Source of the DNA: Saccharobesus litoralis
GTDB taxonomy: Bacteria > Pseudomonadota > Gammaproteobacteria > Enterobacterales > Alteromonadaceae
NCBI RefSeq assembly: GCF_003063625.1
Contig: NZ_CP026604.1
Coordinates: forward strand, 4,256,065 to 4,320,064
DNA: 64,000 nt
Reading direction: 5' to 3'
Part shown: in pieces, positions 54,509-63,588 of the stretch
Position numbering within the stretch: position 1 is the first letter of the stretch
Layout: every line of letters starts with the position of its first letter
Made by a program: the position numbers and the translations under genes
Notes under the pieces: model-generated
The model's database searches: none
Seen by the model: only the letters and a program-made list of their open reading frames with translations
What the model was told of the DNA's origin: nothing

Positions 54509-55978
54509 TTACTTGTCCCACTGACGGCCATCTTTACTTAATAAATCGAATGACGCATCCGGTCCCCAAGAACCTGCAGCATATGGCTGTGGCTTATCAC
54601 CAACTTTATCCCATGCTGCAAAAATACCATCAACATATTTCCACGCAGCTTCTACTTCGTCACGACGAACGAATAGAGACTGATTACCTAATAAAGCTTC
54701 TAGCAATAAGCGCTCATACGCGTCAGCAATACGGGCATGAGAAAATGTCTCTGAAAAACTTAAGTCTAGCTTAGTTTTTTGTAACTTCATGCTCTCGTCT
54801 AGCCCTGGTACTTTGTTCATTACATGAACTTCAACACCTTCGTGCGGCTGTAAACGAATAATTAATTTGTTGTCTGGCACGCGCTCATATTCTTCATTAA
54901 AAATGTTATGAGGTAATGACTTAAAGTGCACAACAATTTCAGTTAACTTACTTGGCATACGCTTACCAGTACGCAAGTAGAATGGCACACCCGCCCAACG
55001 CCAGTTGTCTATATCACAACGTAAAGCAACAAAAGACTCTGTGCTACTTTCAGTATTGGCGCCATCTTCTTCAAGGTAACCTGGTACGTCTTGGCCATTC
55101 ATTTGACCCGCTACGTATTGGCCACGAACCGTTTTTTCTTCAACGTTTTCAGCCGTAATTGGGCGTAAACATTTAATCACTCGCACTTTTTCGTGACGAA
55201 CATCATCAGCATGTAAGCTAACTGGCGGGTTCATAGCAACTAAGCTAAGTACTTGTAACAAGTGGTTTTGTACCATATCACGCATTTGACCTGCGTCGTC
55301 AAAGTAACCCCAACGACCTTCAATGCCCACTTCTTCAGCAACTGTGATCTGAACATGGTCAATACTCTTGTTGTCCCAGTTTGACGTGAAGATAGCGTTA
55401 GCAAATCGTAAAGCTAGCAGGTTAAGAACGGTTTCCTTACCAAGATAGTGATCGATACGGTAGGTCTGTTCTTCTTTGAAGTATTTAGCAACTTGATCAT
55501 TAATGACTGCAGAAGATGCTAAATCGTGACCGATAGGTTTCTCTAGTACGACACGAGTTTCATCGTTAATCAGTCCTGCTGTGAATAAACCTTCACAAAT
55601 ATCGCCAAAAATAGAAGGTGGGGTTGACATGTAGTTAACCATCACTCGATTTTCCAGATCAACGTGCGCTGCTAACTTTTTATAGTCTTCTGCTTCACGC
55701 ATGTTAACCATGCAATAATCTAAACGAGCTTTAAAGCGATTCCAGACTTTTTGATCTATTCCTTCTTTAACGAAAGTATCAAGCGCGTCTTCAACCAATT
55801 CAACGTAGTCATTTAAGGTGTACTCATAACGAGCAACACCGACGATACGCGTATCAGGGTGAATAAGGTCTGCTTTTTCTAATTGATAAAGTGCAGGAAG
55901 TAATTTACGACGGGCTAAGTCACCTTTTGTACCGAAAAGGACAAAGTCACAAGGTCTAGCTTTCGATTCAGCTACCAT
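54509..55978 (-). CDS. zwf: Glucose-6-phosphate 1-dehydrogenase
   Basis: 489 residues. FVLFGTKGDLARRKLLPALY binds NADP, and RIDHYLGKETVLNL contains the active-site His and Lys. It oxidises glucose 6-phosphate to the lactone, feeding Entner-Doudoroff and the pentose phosphate pathway. AGGAG lies seven bases before the ATG. First gene of the operon and divergent from hexR; the 272-base gap between them contains two palindromes that may bind a regulator. Confidence 0.95.
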   Translation of the reverse strand: MVAESKARPCDFVLFGTKGDLARRKLLPALYQLEKADLIHPDTRIVGVARYEYTLNDYVELVEDALDTFVKEGIDQKVWNRFKARLDYCMVNMREAEDYKKLAAHVDLENRVMVNYMSTPPSIFGDICEGLFTAGLINDETRVVLEKPIGHDLASSAVINDQVAKYFKEEQTYRIDHYLGKETVLNLLALRFANAIFTSNWDNKSIDHVQITVAEEVGIEGRWGYFDDAGQMRDMVQNHLLQVLSLVAMNPPVSLHADDVRHEKVRVIKCLRPITAENVEEKTVRGQYVAGQMNGQDVPGYLEEDGANTESSTESFVALRCDIDNWRWAGVPFYLRTGKRMPSKLTEIVVHFKSLPHNIFNEEYERVPDNKLIIRLQPHEGVEVHVMNKVPGLDESMKLQKTKLDLSFSETFSHARIADAYERLLLEALLGNQSLFVRRDEVEAAWKYVDGIFAAWDKVGDKPQPYAAGSWGPDASFDLLSKDGRQWDK

Positions 55979-56060
55979 GTCAGCTCCTAAATATGGAAAC
56001 GGTTAATAAGTGTGTGTTTTTAGGCATTTATACCAATGGTTATAATTTAACTCTAAAAAC

Positions 56061-56072
56061 TGTAATTTTACA
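56061..56072. promoter_or_regulatory. Candidate HexR-type operator, zwf side
   Basis: TGTAATTTTACA is a 12-base near-symmetric sequence (TGTAA / TTACA arms) about 85 bases upstream of the zwf ATG. HexR sites in related bacteria are described as TGTAAT-type palindromes, but this one is shorter than the form I recall, so it is only a candidate. Confidence 0.4.
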
Positions 56073-56192
56073 ACCAAAATTTTCTATTTTAAGTTAACAA
56101 AAAGTATATTTTTGATTAAACTTACATAAAAACCCAGTTATTTATGTTGCTAACTTTCATTTTCGGCCTTTTAGTGGCAAAATTTGCACAAC

Positions 56193-56213
56193 TTGTGAAA
56201 TTAATTTTCACAA
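56193..56213. promoter_or_regulatory. Palindrome upstream of hexR
   Basis: TTGTGAAA-TTAAT-TTTCACAA, perfect 8-bp arms, about 38 bases before the hexR ATG. It could be an autoregulatory operator. TTGTGA / TCACAA also resembles a CRP-type half-site pair with non-standard spacing. Confidence 0.45.
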
Positions 56214-56250
56214 AAACAGAAGTTAGCTTAATTATAGACGGATAAGCGCT

Positions 56251-57093
56251 ATGAATATATTAGATAAAATCCAGCAAATCCAAAGCTCTTTTAGTAAATC
56301 AGAGCGCAAGGTCGCCCAAGTTATCTTAGCGTCACCTCAAACGACTATTCATAGCAGTATTGCCGCCCTCGCTAAAGAAGCCGATGTTAGCGAACCAACC
56401 GTCAACCGCTTTTGTCGACGATTAGAAACGAAAGGTTTTCCTGACTTTAAACTGCATTTAGCACAAAGTATCGCCAATGGTACGCCTTATGTCAGCCGTC
56501 ATGTTGATGTTGATGACGGTCCAGATGCATACTGTTCTAAAATATTTGAGTCAACAATGGCCGCTTTAGATCATGCTAGACGCTCCTTAGATACGATCAA
56601 GGTCAATAAAGCGGTTGATATTTTAACTCAAGCTCGACACATTGCTTTTTTTGGTGCAGGCTCATCATCGTCAGTCGCTCATGATGCCCATTACAAGTTT
56701 TTCCGTTTTAATACGCCGGTGAGCTGTTACGACGACACCTTAATGCAAAGAATAACCTGTGTTAATGCGCACGAAGGTGACGTTATTGTGATCATTTCAC
56801 ACACTGGACGCACCAAAAGCATAGTTGAGATAGCTAACATTGCACGGGCAAATGATGCCACGGTTATTGGTATAACCAGTGAAGGAACTCCTTTAGCTAA
56901 TGCCTGTAACCTTGTACTATCTCTTGATATAACGGAAGATACAGATATGTATATGCCGATGGCATCGCGCATTGCACAATTAACCTTAATTGATATATTA
57001 GCCACGGGGTTCACTTTACGTCGTGGTGGAAAGTTTATGGATAACTTAAAGCGAGTTAAAGAAGGATTAAAAGATTCGCGTTATGAAAAATAA
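56251..57093 (+). CDS. hexR: RpiR-family transcriptional regulator HexR
   Basis: 280 residues. An N-terminal HTH_6 domain (FSKSERKVAQVILASPQTTIHSSIAALAKEADVSEPTVNRFCRRL) is followed by a SIS sugar-phosphate-binding domain (HIAFFGAGSSSSVAHDAHYKF; VIIVISHTGRTKSIVEIA). HexR binds KDPG and controls central carbon genes in gammaproteobacteria. Divergent from the zwf operon and upstream of pyk, the normal HexR setting. Confidence 0.93.
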   Translation: MNILDKIQQIQSSFSKSERKVAQVILASPQTTIHSSIAALAKEADVSEPTVNRFCRRLETKGFPDFKLHLAQSIANGTPYVSRHVDVDDGPDAYCSKIFESTMAALDHARRSLDTIKVNKAVDILTQARHIAFFGAGSSSSVAHDAHYKFFRFNTPVSCYDDTLMQRITCVNAHEGDVIVIISHTGRTKSIVEIANIARANDATVIGITSEGTPLANACNLVLSLDITEDTDMYMPMASRIAQLTLIDILATGFTLRRGGKFMDNLKRVKEGLKDSRYEK

Positions 57094-57255
57094 TATGCTC
57101 AGTTGTTTTGCAATTTGAGCGACACAATAACAATGTAAAGTCACTGGCTTAAACACACATAGTTGTCATTGACACATCAACTGGAATTACAAACCTTTTA
57201 CAATAGCTCGCCCCCCATTCATCAGCGAGTCATTGTGAAAAAACGGGGAAAATAC

Positions 57256-58689
57256 ATGTACAGAAGAACGAAAATTGTCACTACGCTTGGTCCTGCTACT
57301 GATCGCGATAATAACCTAGAAAAAATCATTGCAGCTGGCGCAAACGTAGTCCGTATGAACTTCTCACACGGTGCGGCAGAAGATCACATTAAACGTGCTG
57401 AGCAGGTACGTGAAATCGCCAAACGTCTTGGTAAATACATTGGTATTCTAGGCGATTTACAAGGTCCAAAAATCCGCGTATCGACCTTTAAAGATGGCCC
57501 AGTCATGTTAGAAGAAGGCGCTGCATTTACCTTAGATGCCGATTTAGGTAAAGGTGAAGGTACGGTCGAAAGCGTTGGTTTAGATTACAAAGCGTTAGTT
57601 AAAGACGTTGTACCAGGTGACACTCTATTATTAGATGATGGCCGTGTGCAACTTATCGTCAAAAACGTTGAAGGTAACAAAATTAATACAACTGTCAGTA
57701 TTGGTGGTAAGTTATCGAACAACAAAGGGATTAATAAATTAGGCGGTGGCTTATCAGCCCCTGCTCTTACTGCTAAAGATAAAGAAGATATTAAATTAGC
57801 AGCCAAAATCGGCGTTGATTTTTTAGCGGTATCTTTCCCACAATCGGGCGCAGATTTACGCTATGCTCGTCAATTAGCTGAAGAAGCCGGTCTTAATGCC
57901 CATATCGTCGCTAAAGTAGAACGTGCAGAAACAGTTGCCACTGATGAAGCCATTGACGATATCGTTTCAAACTGTGATGTTGTTATGGTAGCTCGTGGTG
58001 ATCTTGGAGTTGAAATTGGTGACCCTGCTCTTGTCGTTAAACAAAAGAAATTGATTTCTCGCTCACGTCAATTAAACCGCGCTGTTATTACTGCAACGCA
58101 AATGATGGAGTCGATGATTGAGAATCCAATGCCAACCCGCGCAGAGGTAATGGACGTTGCCAACGCGGTATTAGACGGTACAGACGCTGTTATGCTTTCA
58201 GGCGAAACTGCAGCAGGTAAATACCCAGTAGAAACTGTTAAATCCATGGCCAGTGTGGCTGTTGGTGCAGAGAGCCACCCAACAACCAGTAACTCTAAGC
58301 ACCGTTTATCTAGCCACTTTGATTCAATGGCAGAAACCACAGCATTATCAGCTATGTATGCGGCTAACCACCTTAATGGTGTTAAAGCCTTAGTTTGTTT
58401 AACTGAATCGGGTAATACGGCTAAGTTAATGTCGCGTATTAGTTCTGGTATTCGAATTTTCGCCTTATCTCGTCACGAGCAAGCTTTAAACGCCTGTGCT
58501 ATGTATCGCGGTGTTCAGCCTTTCTATTTTGATTCAACTAAGAGCAATTCAGGTACGTTAACTAAGGACATTTTAGCGGCGTTGAAGGATGCAGGTCATA
58601 TTGAAGATGGCGACTTAATCGTTCTTACCTCTGGTGATGCAATGGAAACGATTGGCGCAACTAACGCAATGAAGATAGTTAAAGCGTAA
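57256..58689 (+). CDS. pyk: Pyruvate kinase
   Basis: 477 residues from the ATG giving [16 protein letters not shown], with GGGGA about eight bases upstream; the longer frame starts 31 codons earlier without support. [44 protein letters not shown] and [19 protein letters not shown] are pyruvate kinase signatures. It resembles the PykA (type II) group of gammaproteobacteria. It produces pyruvate and ATP from phosphoenolpyruvate. It follows hexR after about 160 bases and ends with a clear terminator. Confidence 0.94.
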   Translation: MYRRTKIVTTLGPATDRDNNLEKIIAAGANVVRMNFSHGAAEDHIKRAEQVREIAKRLGKYIGILGDLQGPKIRVSTFKDGPVMLEEGAAFTLDADLGKGEGTVESVGLDYKALVKDVVPGDTLLLDDGRVQLIVKNVEGNKINTTVSIGGKLSNNKGINKLGGGLSAPALTAKDKEDIKLAAKIGVDFLAVSFPQSGADLRYARQLAEEAGLNAHIVAKVERAETVATDEAIDDIVSNCDVVMVARGDLGVEIGDPALVVKQKKLISRSRQLNRAVITATQMMESMIENPMPTRAEVMDVANAVLDGTDAVMLSGETAAGKYPVETVKSMASVAVGAESHPTTSNSKHRLSSHFDSMAETTALSAMYAANHLNGVKALVCLTESGNTAKLMSRISSGIRIFALSRHEQALNACAMYRGVQPFYFDSTKSNSGTLTKDILAALKDAGHIEDGDLIVLTSGDAMETIGATNAMKIVKA

Positions 58690-58716
58690 TAACCCCAATC
58701 TATTATCCAAATTTTA

Positions 58717-58746
58717 AAAGCCGAACTTTTGTTCGGCTTTTTTTAT
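58717..58746 (+). terminator. Terminator of pyk
   Basis: AAAGCCGAAC and GTTCGGCTTT form a 10-bp stem with a TTTT loop, followed by TTTT. Confidence 0.9.
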
Positions 58747-58755
58747 TTTAATTAA

Positions 58756-58794
58756 AAAGTAAAGCCTCGTCCTTTAGGCGTGGATATTTACTTC
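58756..58794. repeat. Nested inverted repeat resembling an IS200/IS605-type end
   Basis: AAGTAAA and TTTACTT are outer arms; inside, GCCTCGTCCTTTAGGCGTGG forms an imperfect hairpin like those seen at right ends of IS200/IS605 elements, from memory of that family. No tnpA or tnpB is nearby, so it would be a relic at most. It separates the convergent pyk and hydrolase genes. Confidence 0.35.
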
Positions 58795-58807
58795 ATAATC
58801 AAAATTA

Positions 58808-59605
58808 TCAGGTCGACTTATCGATAAATTGGCTGATATGCCGACATAACCAAATCGGGTCGTCTAACGGCAAGTCATGCCCTGCCCATGGATGTTCAAT
58901 CATTTCAAGTTGCCAATTTTTAGCTAACTGCTCGCTGCATTGGGAGTTAACTAAGTAATCCCATTTCGATTTAACCACCAATATTTTTGCGCTTGGCCGA
59001 TGACTCACAGCAAAGGTCGCGGCTGCAAGCAATTGCCGAAAAGCATTACGCAAGCTAACCGGTTTATCTAAACTAAAATGACTCCATATAGTGACGCATT
59101 CATTGATAAAAGGCGCTCTAGCATGGGGGGGTAAATGTAGTGTTTTATTGGAAGTTAAGCGTAGTATCTGGCGCTCTTTGTATTGCGTATTAAACACCCC
59201 AATCAATAGTATTTTGATAATGGCCGGATAGGTTTGCCAATTTAATCTATGATAAAAAGGCGAGAATTGCTTAAGGCTAGAATTAATCAAAACAACAGAT
59301 TTAATACGCTGAGGTTCGGCGTTAGCCCAATCCAAGGCTATCATTCCGCCCATGGAGATACTGATCAATTCAATAGCTTGCTCAGGCCCTAACAAGTCAT
59401 TTAATTGCTCTGAAATGGCAATTCGCATGCCTTGAATGGTAACAGGCGACTTTTCATGATTTCGCTTGCCATTGCCAGGAATATCTAAACAAATAATTTC
59501 TCTGTCGTCGAAAAATTGTTTCAAATCAGCGATAAACGCTCCCCAATGACGCTGCTCACGTAATAAGCCTCTCAATAAAACAATAGGCGGTTTAGCAAAA
59601 TGCAT
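58808..59605 (-). CDS. Alpha/beta hydrolase
   Basis: 265 residues from the ATG giving MHFAKPPIVLLRGLLREQRHWG, with AGGTGA seven bases upstream; a GTG three codons earlier is alternative. The nucleophile elbow is LISISMGGMIALDWA, the acid is probably in LVVKSKWDYLV and the His in WAGHDLPLDDP. It fits the general esterase/hydrolase fold; substrate unknown. It directly follows an M14 peptidase-like gene, so the pair may act on the same pathway. Confidence 0.75.
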   Translation of the reverse strand: MHFAKPPIVLLRGLLREQRHWGAFIADLKQFFDDREIICLDIPGNGKRNHEKSPVTIQGMRIAISEQLNDLLGPEQAIELISISMGGMIALDWANAEPQRIKSVVLINSSLKQFSPFYHRLNWQTYPAIIKILLIGVFNTQYKERQILRLTSNKTLHLPPHARAPFINECVTIWSHFSLDKPVSLRNAFRQLLAAATFAVSHRPSAKILVVKSKWDYLVNSQCSEQLAKNWQLEMIEHPWAGHDLPLDDPIWLCRHISQFIDKST

Positions 59606-59614
59606 GTTAATCAC

Positions 59615-60640
59615 CTACTTGTCGTACCATAACGCTGTAGCTTTTTGCGCCATGTTGAGGCTTTGACAATCAACAAGCCAATTTTCATAAGAGGCAGTCG
59701 CTCGCGTTAAGAACTCCATCATAATTAAATGGCCACGCAATACGCGTTTAACTCGGTGCGGTTTCATTGGGTGATATAAGCCTAGCGACTTTAATAATTG
59801 CAATGGGTTTTTCTTAACCCAGCGCCAGCTGCCCATTTCAAGGGTTAATGGCAAAAATGTCGTTGGGTGTTTTTGCGACTCATCATATAAATAATCCCAC
59901 AGATCACCATGACACAAATAATGTTTTGCCTGAGGTTCAAAAATATAATTTTGATTGGGGTAACTTTGGTTAAATAATTCACGTAGATGGTACATCTCGC
60001 CGATATGAGAAATTGGCTGTAATTGGCTTTTCGCGTAAGGAAACCAAAGCCTATCGGTTATGCCAAAACCAGAATGACAATCCAGAACAATAGAAAAAGG
60101 CGACTTAAATACATCCCGTTGAATATAATCACACAGAGCTTGCGATTCAATTTCCATGGTGTTTTCGGTGCCGCGATACCAAGGAATACGCTTGCTGATC
60201 CGTTGTCCACCAACAAGGAATGCGGTTTTTTCTTTGCTATCTATCGGCGCATTACGCATTAAATCGACATGATTACCATTAGAGCGCCAATGATTTGCCA
60301 TACCCACAGGGTTAACTAAGGGAATAAAATTAACTCGAGTCTTAGTTAATAAATTAATTAAGCTGCTATCCCAAGACATTCGACCTAACAAGGTTTCTAA
60401 AAATGCGAGAACAACTTGCGTACCAATTCGCTCTAAGCCATGCACACCACCGACAAACGTCATGACAGGCGCATAGTCATCTTGACAACCAATGGAAATA
60501 GCATGGATAGGTAATAGCTGATTATCTAACGGCACATGGGCAATAATTTCGCTACGTAATTTGGAAGCGCAAGATTCCAAAATAAATTCTAGCTGCTTCA
60601 ATTCCGGTAAAAGATTGTCGTAATAGTGATGAATGCTCAA
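59615..60640 (-). CDS. M14-family metallopeptidase-like protein
   Basis: 341 residues. The zinc site is visible as HGLE in VGGVHGLERIGTQVV and a later His in LDCHSGFG; FIPLVNPVGMANHWRSNG is the substrate-binding Arg/Asn region, and the catalytic Glu is probably in LPLTLEMGSWRW. This layout matches M14 carboxypeptidase-like enzymes. No signal peptide, so it acts in the cytosol. Substrate (peptide or acyl-amino acid) unknown. Confidence 0.72.
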   Translation of the reverse strand: MSIHHYYDNLLPELKQLEFILESCASKLRSEIIAHVPLDNQLLPIHAISIGCQDDYAPVMTFVGGVHGLERIGTQVVLAFLETLLGRMSWDSSLINLLTKTRVNFIPLVNPVGMANHWRSNGNHVDLMRNAPIDSKEKTAFLVGGQRISKRIPWYRGTENTMEIESQALCDYIQRDVFKSPFSIVLDCHSGFGITDRLWFPYAKSQLQPISHIGEMYHLRELFNQSYPNQNYIFEPQAKHYLCHGDLWDYLYDESQKHPTTFLPLTLEMGSWRWVKKNPLQLLKSLGLYHPMKPHRVKRVLRGHLIMMEFLTRATASYENWLVDCQSLNMAQKATALWYDK

Positions 60641-60879
60641 TTAAACTAACACTGAAATTTAAGAGGATTATAGTTTTAAAGCTAGCCTATAATTTGAATT
60701 ACTAGATGAAAAATTAAAGAATTTTTGTTTAAACGTTTATTAACGATACTCTTAAGTTACAAATTGATTTAGGTTTCTGTGAGCTGTTCCAGACGCCCAC
60801 GGTATACAAAACCATGGATTTAATTCTTCGGTAATGGCTATAGATAGTAGGCAATATCGCACCTAGAAACCGAGCCTAT
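60641..60879. other. Intergenic spacer upstream of the peptidase-like gene
   Basis: No gene. It contains AGGTTTCTGTGAG and TGTTCCAGACG near 60770-60795, possibly a decayed copy of the two-hairpin element. Confidence 0.35.
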
Positions 60880-60985
60880 AGCAGCTTTGCTGCTATTGTC
60901 GAAATAAATTTCGACCTACATTAATTTAATTTTTCTTACAAACTAGGTGCTTTCAATTGATCATTTCTTTCTGGAAAAAGTACTA
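60880..60985. repeat. MITE-like dispersed element, copy C (partial or divergent)
   Basis: The right end, GATCATTTCTTTCTGGAAAAAGTACTAG, is the reverse complement of the left terminus of copy B with very few differences. The interior has its own hairpins, TAGCAGC / GCTGCTA and GTCGAAAT / ATTTCGAC. The terminal CTA is the stop codon of glgX (TAG on the minus strand). The other end is not clearly identified. Confidence 0.6.
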
Positions 60986-63133
60986 GCGCTTCGTTTTTAT
61001 CAACACCGCCAAGCTAATCGGCGCTAACAAATAACTATCACCGCCATTAAAACGCAAATTTCGTTTTCGCTGACTGATAACTTCCGCCATAGGTTCTTCA
61101 ATTGAAGTATCCAACTCTCTTTTCCATTTCCAACCCTTTGGCAAATGATTGGGTAAGGTAAACTCAATGCCTGTATCAGCCGCATTGAGTAATACAATAA
61201 AGTCGGTATCTGTTACCTGACGGCCTTTTTCATCAAGCTCTTGTAATGCTTCGCCATGCATATGCATACCAATACAACGGGTATGTGGCATCTGCCATTC
61301 TTCATCTGTCATTTCATTGCCACTGGCAGATAACCAAGTAATATCTTTCGCTAATGAACCTCGCAGTTGGTGACCTTGAAAAAAGTGGCGTTGCCTAAAA
61401 ATGGGATGTTCTTGCCGAAGTTTAATAAGGCGCCGACAAAATGCTAAAAATTGCTGCTGCTCGTCATTTAAGCGCCAATTTATCCAACTTAGTTTATTGT
61501 CTTGGCAGTAGGCGTTATTGTTGCCCTGTTGTGTGCGGCTGAGTTCATCGCCAGCCAGTAACATAGGTACACCTTGCGACAACATTAATGTCGCCATAAA
61601 ATTACGCTTTTGCCGCCAGCGTAGTTTATTTATTTTAAGGCTCTTAGTTTTGCCTTCAATGCCCATGTTCCAACTCATATTGTGATCATGGCCATCGCGA
61701 TTATTTTCGTTATTGGCTAAATTGTGCTTTTCGTTGTAACTCACTAAATCTTCAAGGGTAAAGCCATCATGTGCGGTGATAAAATTAATACTGGCATAAG
61801 GTTTACGGCCACTGTGTTCATATAAGTCACTTGAGCCGGTTAATCGATAAGCTAGCTCCCCGACTTTACCACCATCACCTTTCCAATACGCTCGCATTAA
61901 ATCTCGATATTTGCCATTCCATTCTGTCCAGCCAACAGGGAAATTACCTACCATGTATCCCCCCTCACCTATATCCCAAGGCTCTGCAATGAGCTTAACT
62001 TGGGAAATAACCGGGTCTTGATGAATAATATCGAAAAATGCACCTAGCTTATCTACTTCATGTAACTCGCGTGCTAACGCAGAAGCCAGATCAAAACGAA
62101 AACCATCAACGTGCATTTCTTCTACCCAGTACCGCAAACTATCCATAATCAATTGCAGGGCTTTGGGCGTCATCATGTTTAATGTATTGCCACAACCGGT
62201 GTAATCCATGTAGTAGCGTTCATTATCTTCAACCAAACGATAATACGCTTTGTTATCAATGCCTTTAAACGATAAAGTCGGCCCTAAATGATTGCCTTCT
62301 GCGGTATGGTTGTACACCACATCAAGTATGACCTCGATACCTGCAGCGTGATAAGCACTGACCATTTCCTTAAACTCGTTAATATCTTTTTTGCTTGAAT
62401 AACGCATATCAGGCGCAAAAAAGCTCAAAGAATTGTAACCCCAATAATTAGTTAAGCCATTGGCTTGCAAATGCCAGTCATTAACGAAACCATGAATGGG
62501 CATCAACTCAATCGCGGTCACTCCTAACGACTTAATATATTTAATGACAGAGGGATAGGCCAATCCAGCATAGGTGCCTTTTAATTTGGTGGGAACATCT
62601 GGGTGTTGTTGAGTAAAGCCTTTTACATGCAACTCATAAATTATGGTTTTATGCCAAGGCGTGTTAGGTCTTTTATCGCCACGCCAATTGAATTGGCTAT
62701 CAACCACTTTGCACTTCGGCATGTAATCCGCATTGTCTGTATCGCTAAAACTTAAATCTTCAGCTTTATCACCAATTCGATAACCAAATGCGTAGTCATT
62801 CCAAATAACCTCTCCTTCAATGGCTTTAGCGTAAGGATCAAGCAAAAGTTTATTACCATTGAATCTATGTCCACTTTCAGGATCATAGGGGCCATAAACA
62901 CGATACGCATACAATTGATTTGGTTTAACTTGCGGCAAAAATACATGCCATACTTGGTCGGTTTGTTCTTGCAACTGTATGCTATGGGTTTGCTTTTCGC
63001 CTTTTTTATCAAATAAACACAATTCTACCCGCTCGGCATGTTCTGAAAATAAGGCAAAGTTAACCCCGTCGCCTGTCCATGTTGCACCGAGTGGATAAGG
63101 TTTTCCTGGCCATACTTTTAGTTTACTAAACAT
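60983..63133 (-). CDS. glgX: Glycogen debranching enzyme
   Basis: 716 residues from the ATG giving MFSKLKVWPGKPYPLG, with AAGGAGAG seven bases upstream; the longer frame is unsupported. An N-terminal CBM48-type domain (GVNFALFSEHAERVELCLF) precedes the GH13 barrel: VILDVVYNHTAEG, DGFRFDLASALA (nucleophile), LIAEPWDIGEGGY (acid-base) and INFITAHDGFT. It hydrolyses alpha-1,6 branches of glycogen limit dextrins. It stands apart from other glg genes in this window. The TAG stop lies in a MITE terminus. Confidence 0.92.
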   Translation of the reverse strand: MFSKLKVWPGKPYPLGATWTGDGVNFALFSEHAERVELCLFDKKGEKQTHSIQLQEQTDQVWHVFLPQVKPNQLYAYRVYGPYDPESGHRFNGNKLLLDPYAKAIEGEVIWNDYAFGYRIGDKAEDLSFSDTDNADYMPKCKVVDSQFNWRGDKRPNTPWHKTIIYELHVKGFTQQHPDVPTKLKGTYAGLAYPSVIKYIKSLGVTAIELMPIHGFVNDWHLQANGLTNYWGYNSLSFFAPDMRYSSKKDINEFKEMVSAYHAAGIEVILDVVYNHTAEGNHLGPTLSFKGIDNKAYYRLVEDNERYYMDYTGCGNTLNMMTPKALQLIMDSLRYWVEEMHVDGFRFDLASALARELHEVDKLGAFFDIIHQDPVISQVKLIAEPWDIGEGGYMVGNFPVGWTEWNGKYRDLMRAYWKGDGGKVGELAYRLTGSSDLYEHSGRKPYASINFITAHDGFTLEDLVSYNEKHNLANNENNRDGHDHNMSWNMGIEGKTKSLKINKLRWRQKRNFMATLMLSQGVPMLLAGDELSRTQQGNNNAYCQDNKLSWINWRLNDEQQQFLAFCRRLIKLRQEHPIFRQRHFFQGHQLRGSLAKDITWLSASGNEMTDEEWQMPHTRCIGMHMHGEALQELDEKGRQVTDTDFIVLLNAADTGIEFTLPNHLPKGWKWKRELDTSIEEPMAEVISQRKRNLRFNGGDSYLLAPISLAVLIKTKR

Positions 63134-63588
63134 AACAACTCTCCTTTGCTTTACTGCATCATGCCAGTGCAAAATTGCTCAAAATAGGAACGCTATACAT
63201 CATTATTCACAAACAAACAGGTAAGAAATCTGGAATATAGTCAAAGCGATCAGGTTTTAGGTGCAGGTTTCTGGTTCCAAGCGAAACCTAAGTACTTACA
63301 ACCATCTAAGCAAAGTCGAGAGTAAGCGCTGACAATAAACCATAAGACCTGAGCGAGAAGACTATAACCATAGGCACAGTATGGCTGGCAATTGAAAAGC
63401 GTACATTGACCGGTTAATTAAATTTAAGTTAAACCTTGCCATGTTAAGCCTGCATATTCCTGTTTACAGTAGCTATGCAATTTTTGTTCAAAATTGGCGA
63501 GTCTAATAGGGAAATTGGCAAGCTATTGGCATAAACAATTAAAACAAACTATCTTTTTAACAGTACACACGGCTGCAATAACAACATA
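63134..63588. other. Divergent promoter region between glgX and the right-edge gene
   Basis: No gene. It holds copy 3 of the two-hairpin element. No confident promoter elements recognised. Confidence 0.5.
63263..63312. repeat. Two-hairpin dispersed element, copy 3
   Basis: First stem AGGTTTC / GAAACCT around CTGGTTCCAAGC-type loop; second, weaker stem CTTA / TAAG followed by CA. The order and spacing match copies 1 and 2. Confidence 0.6.
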
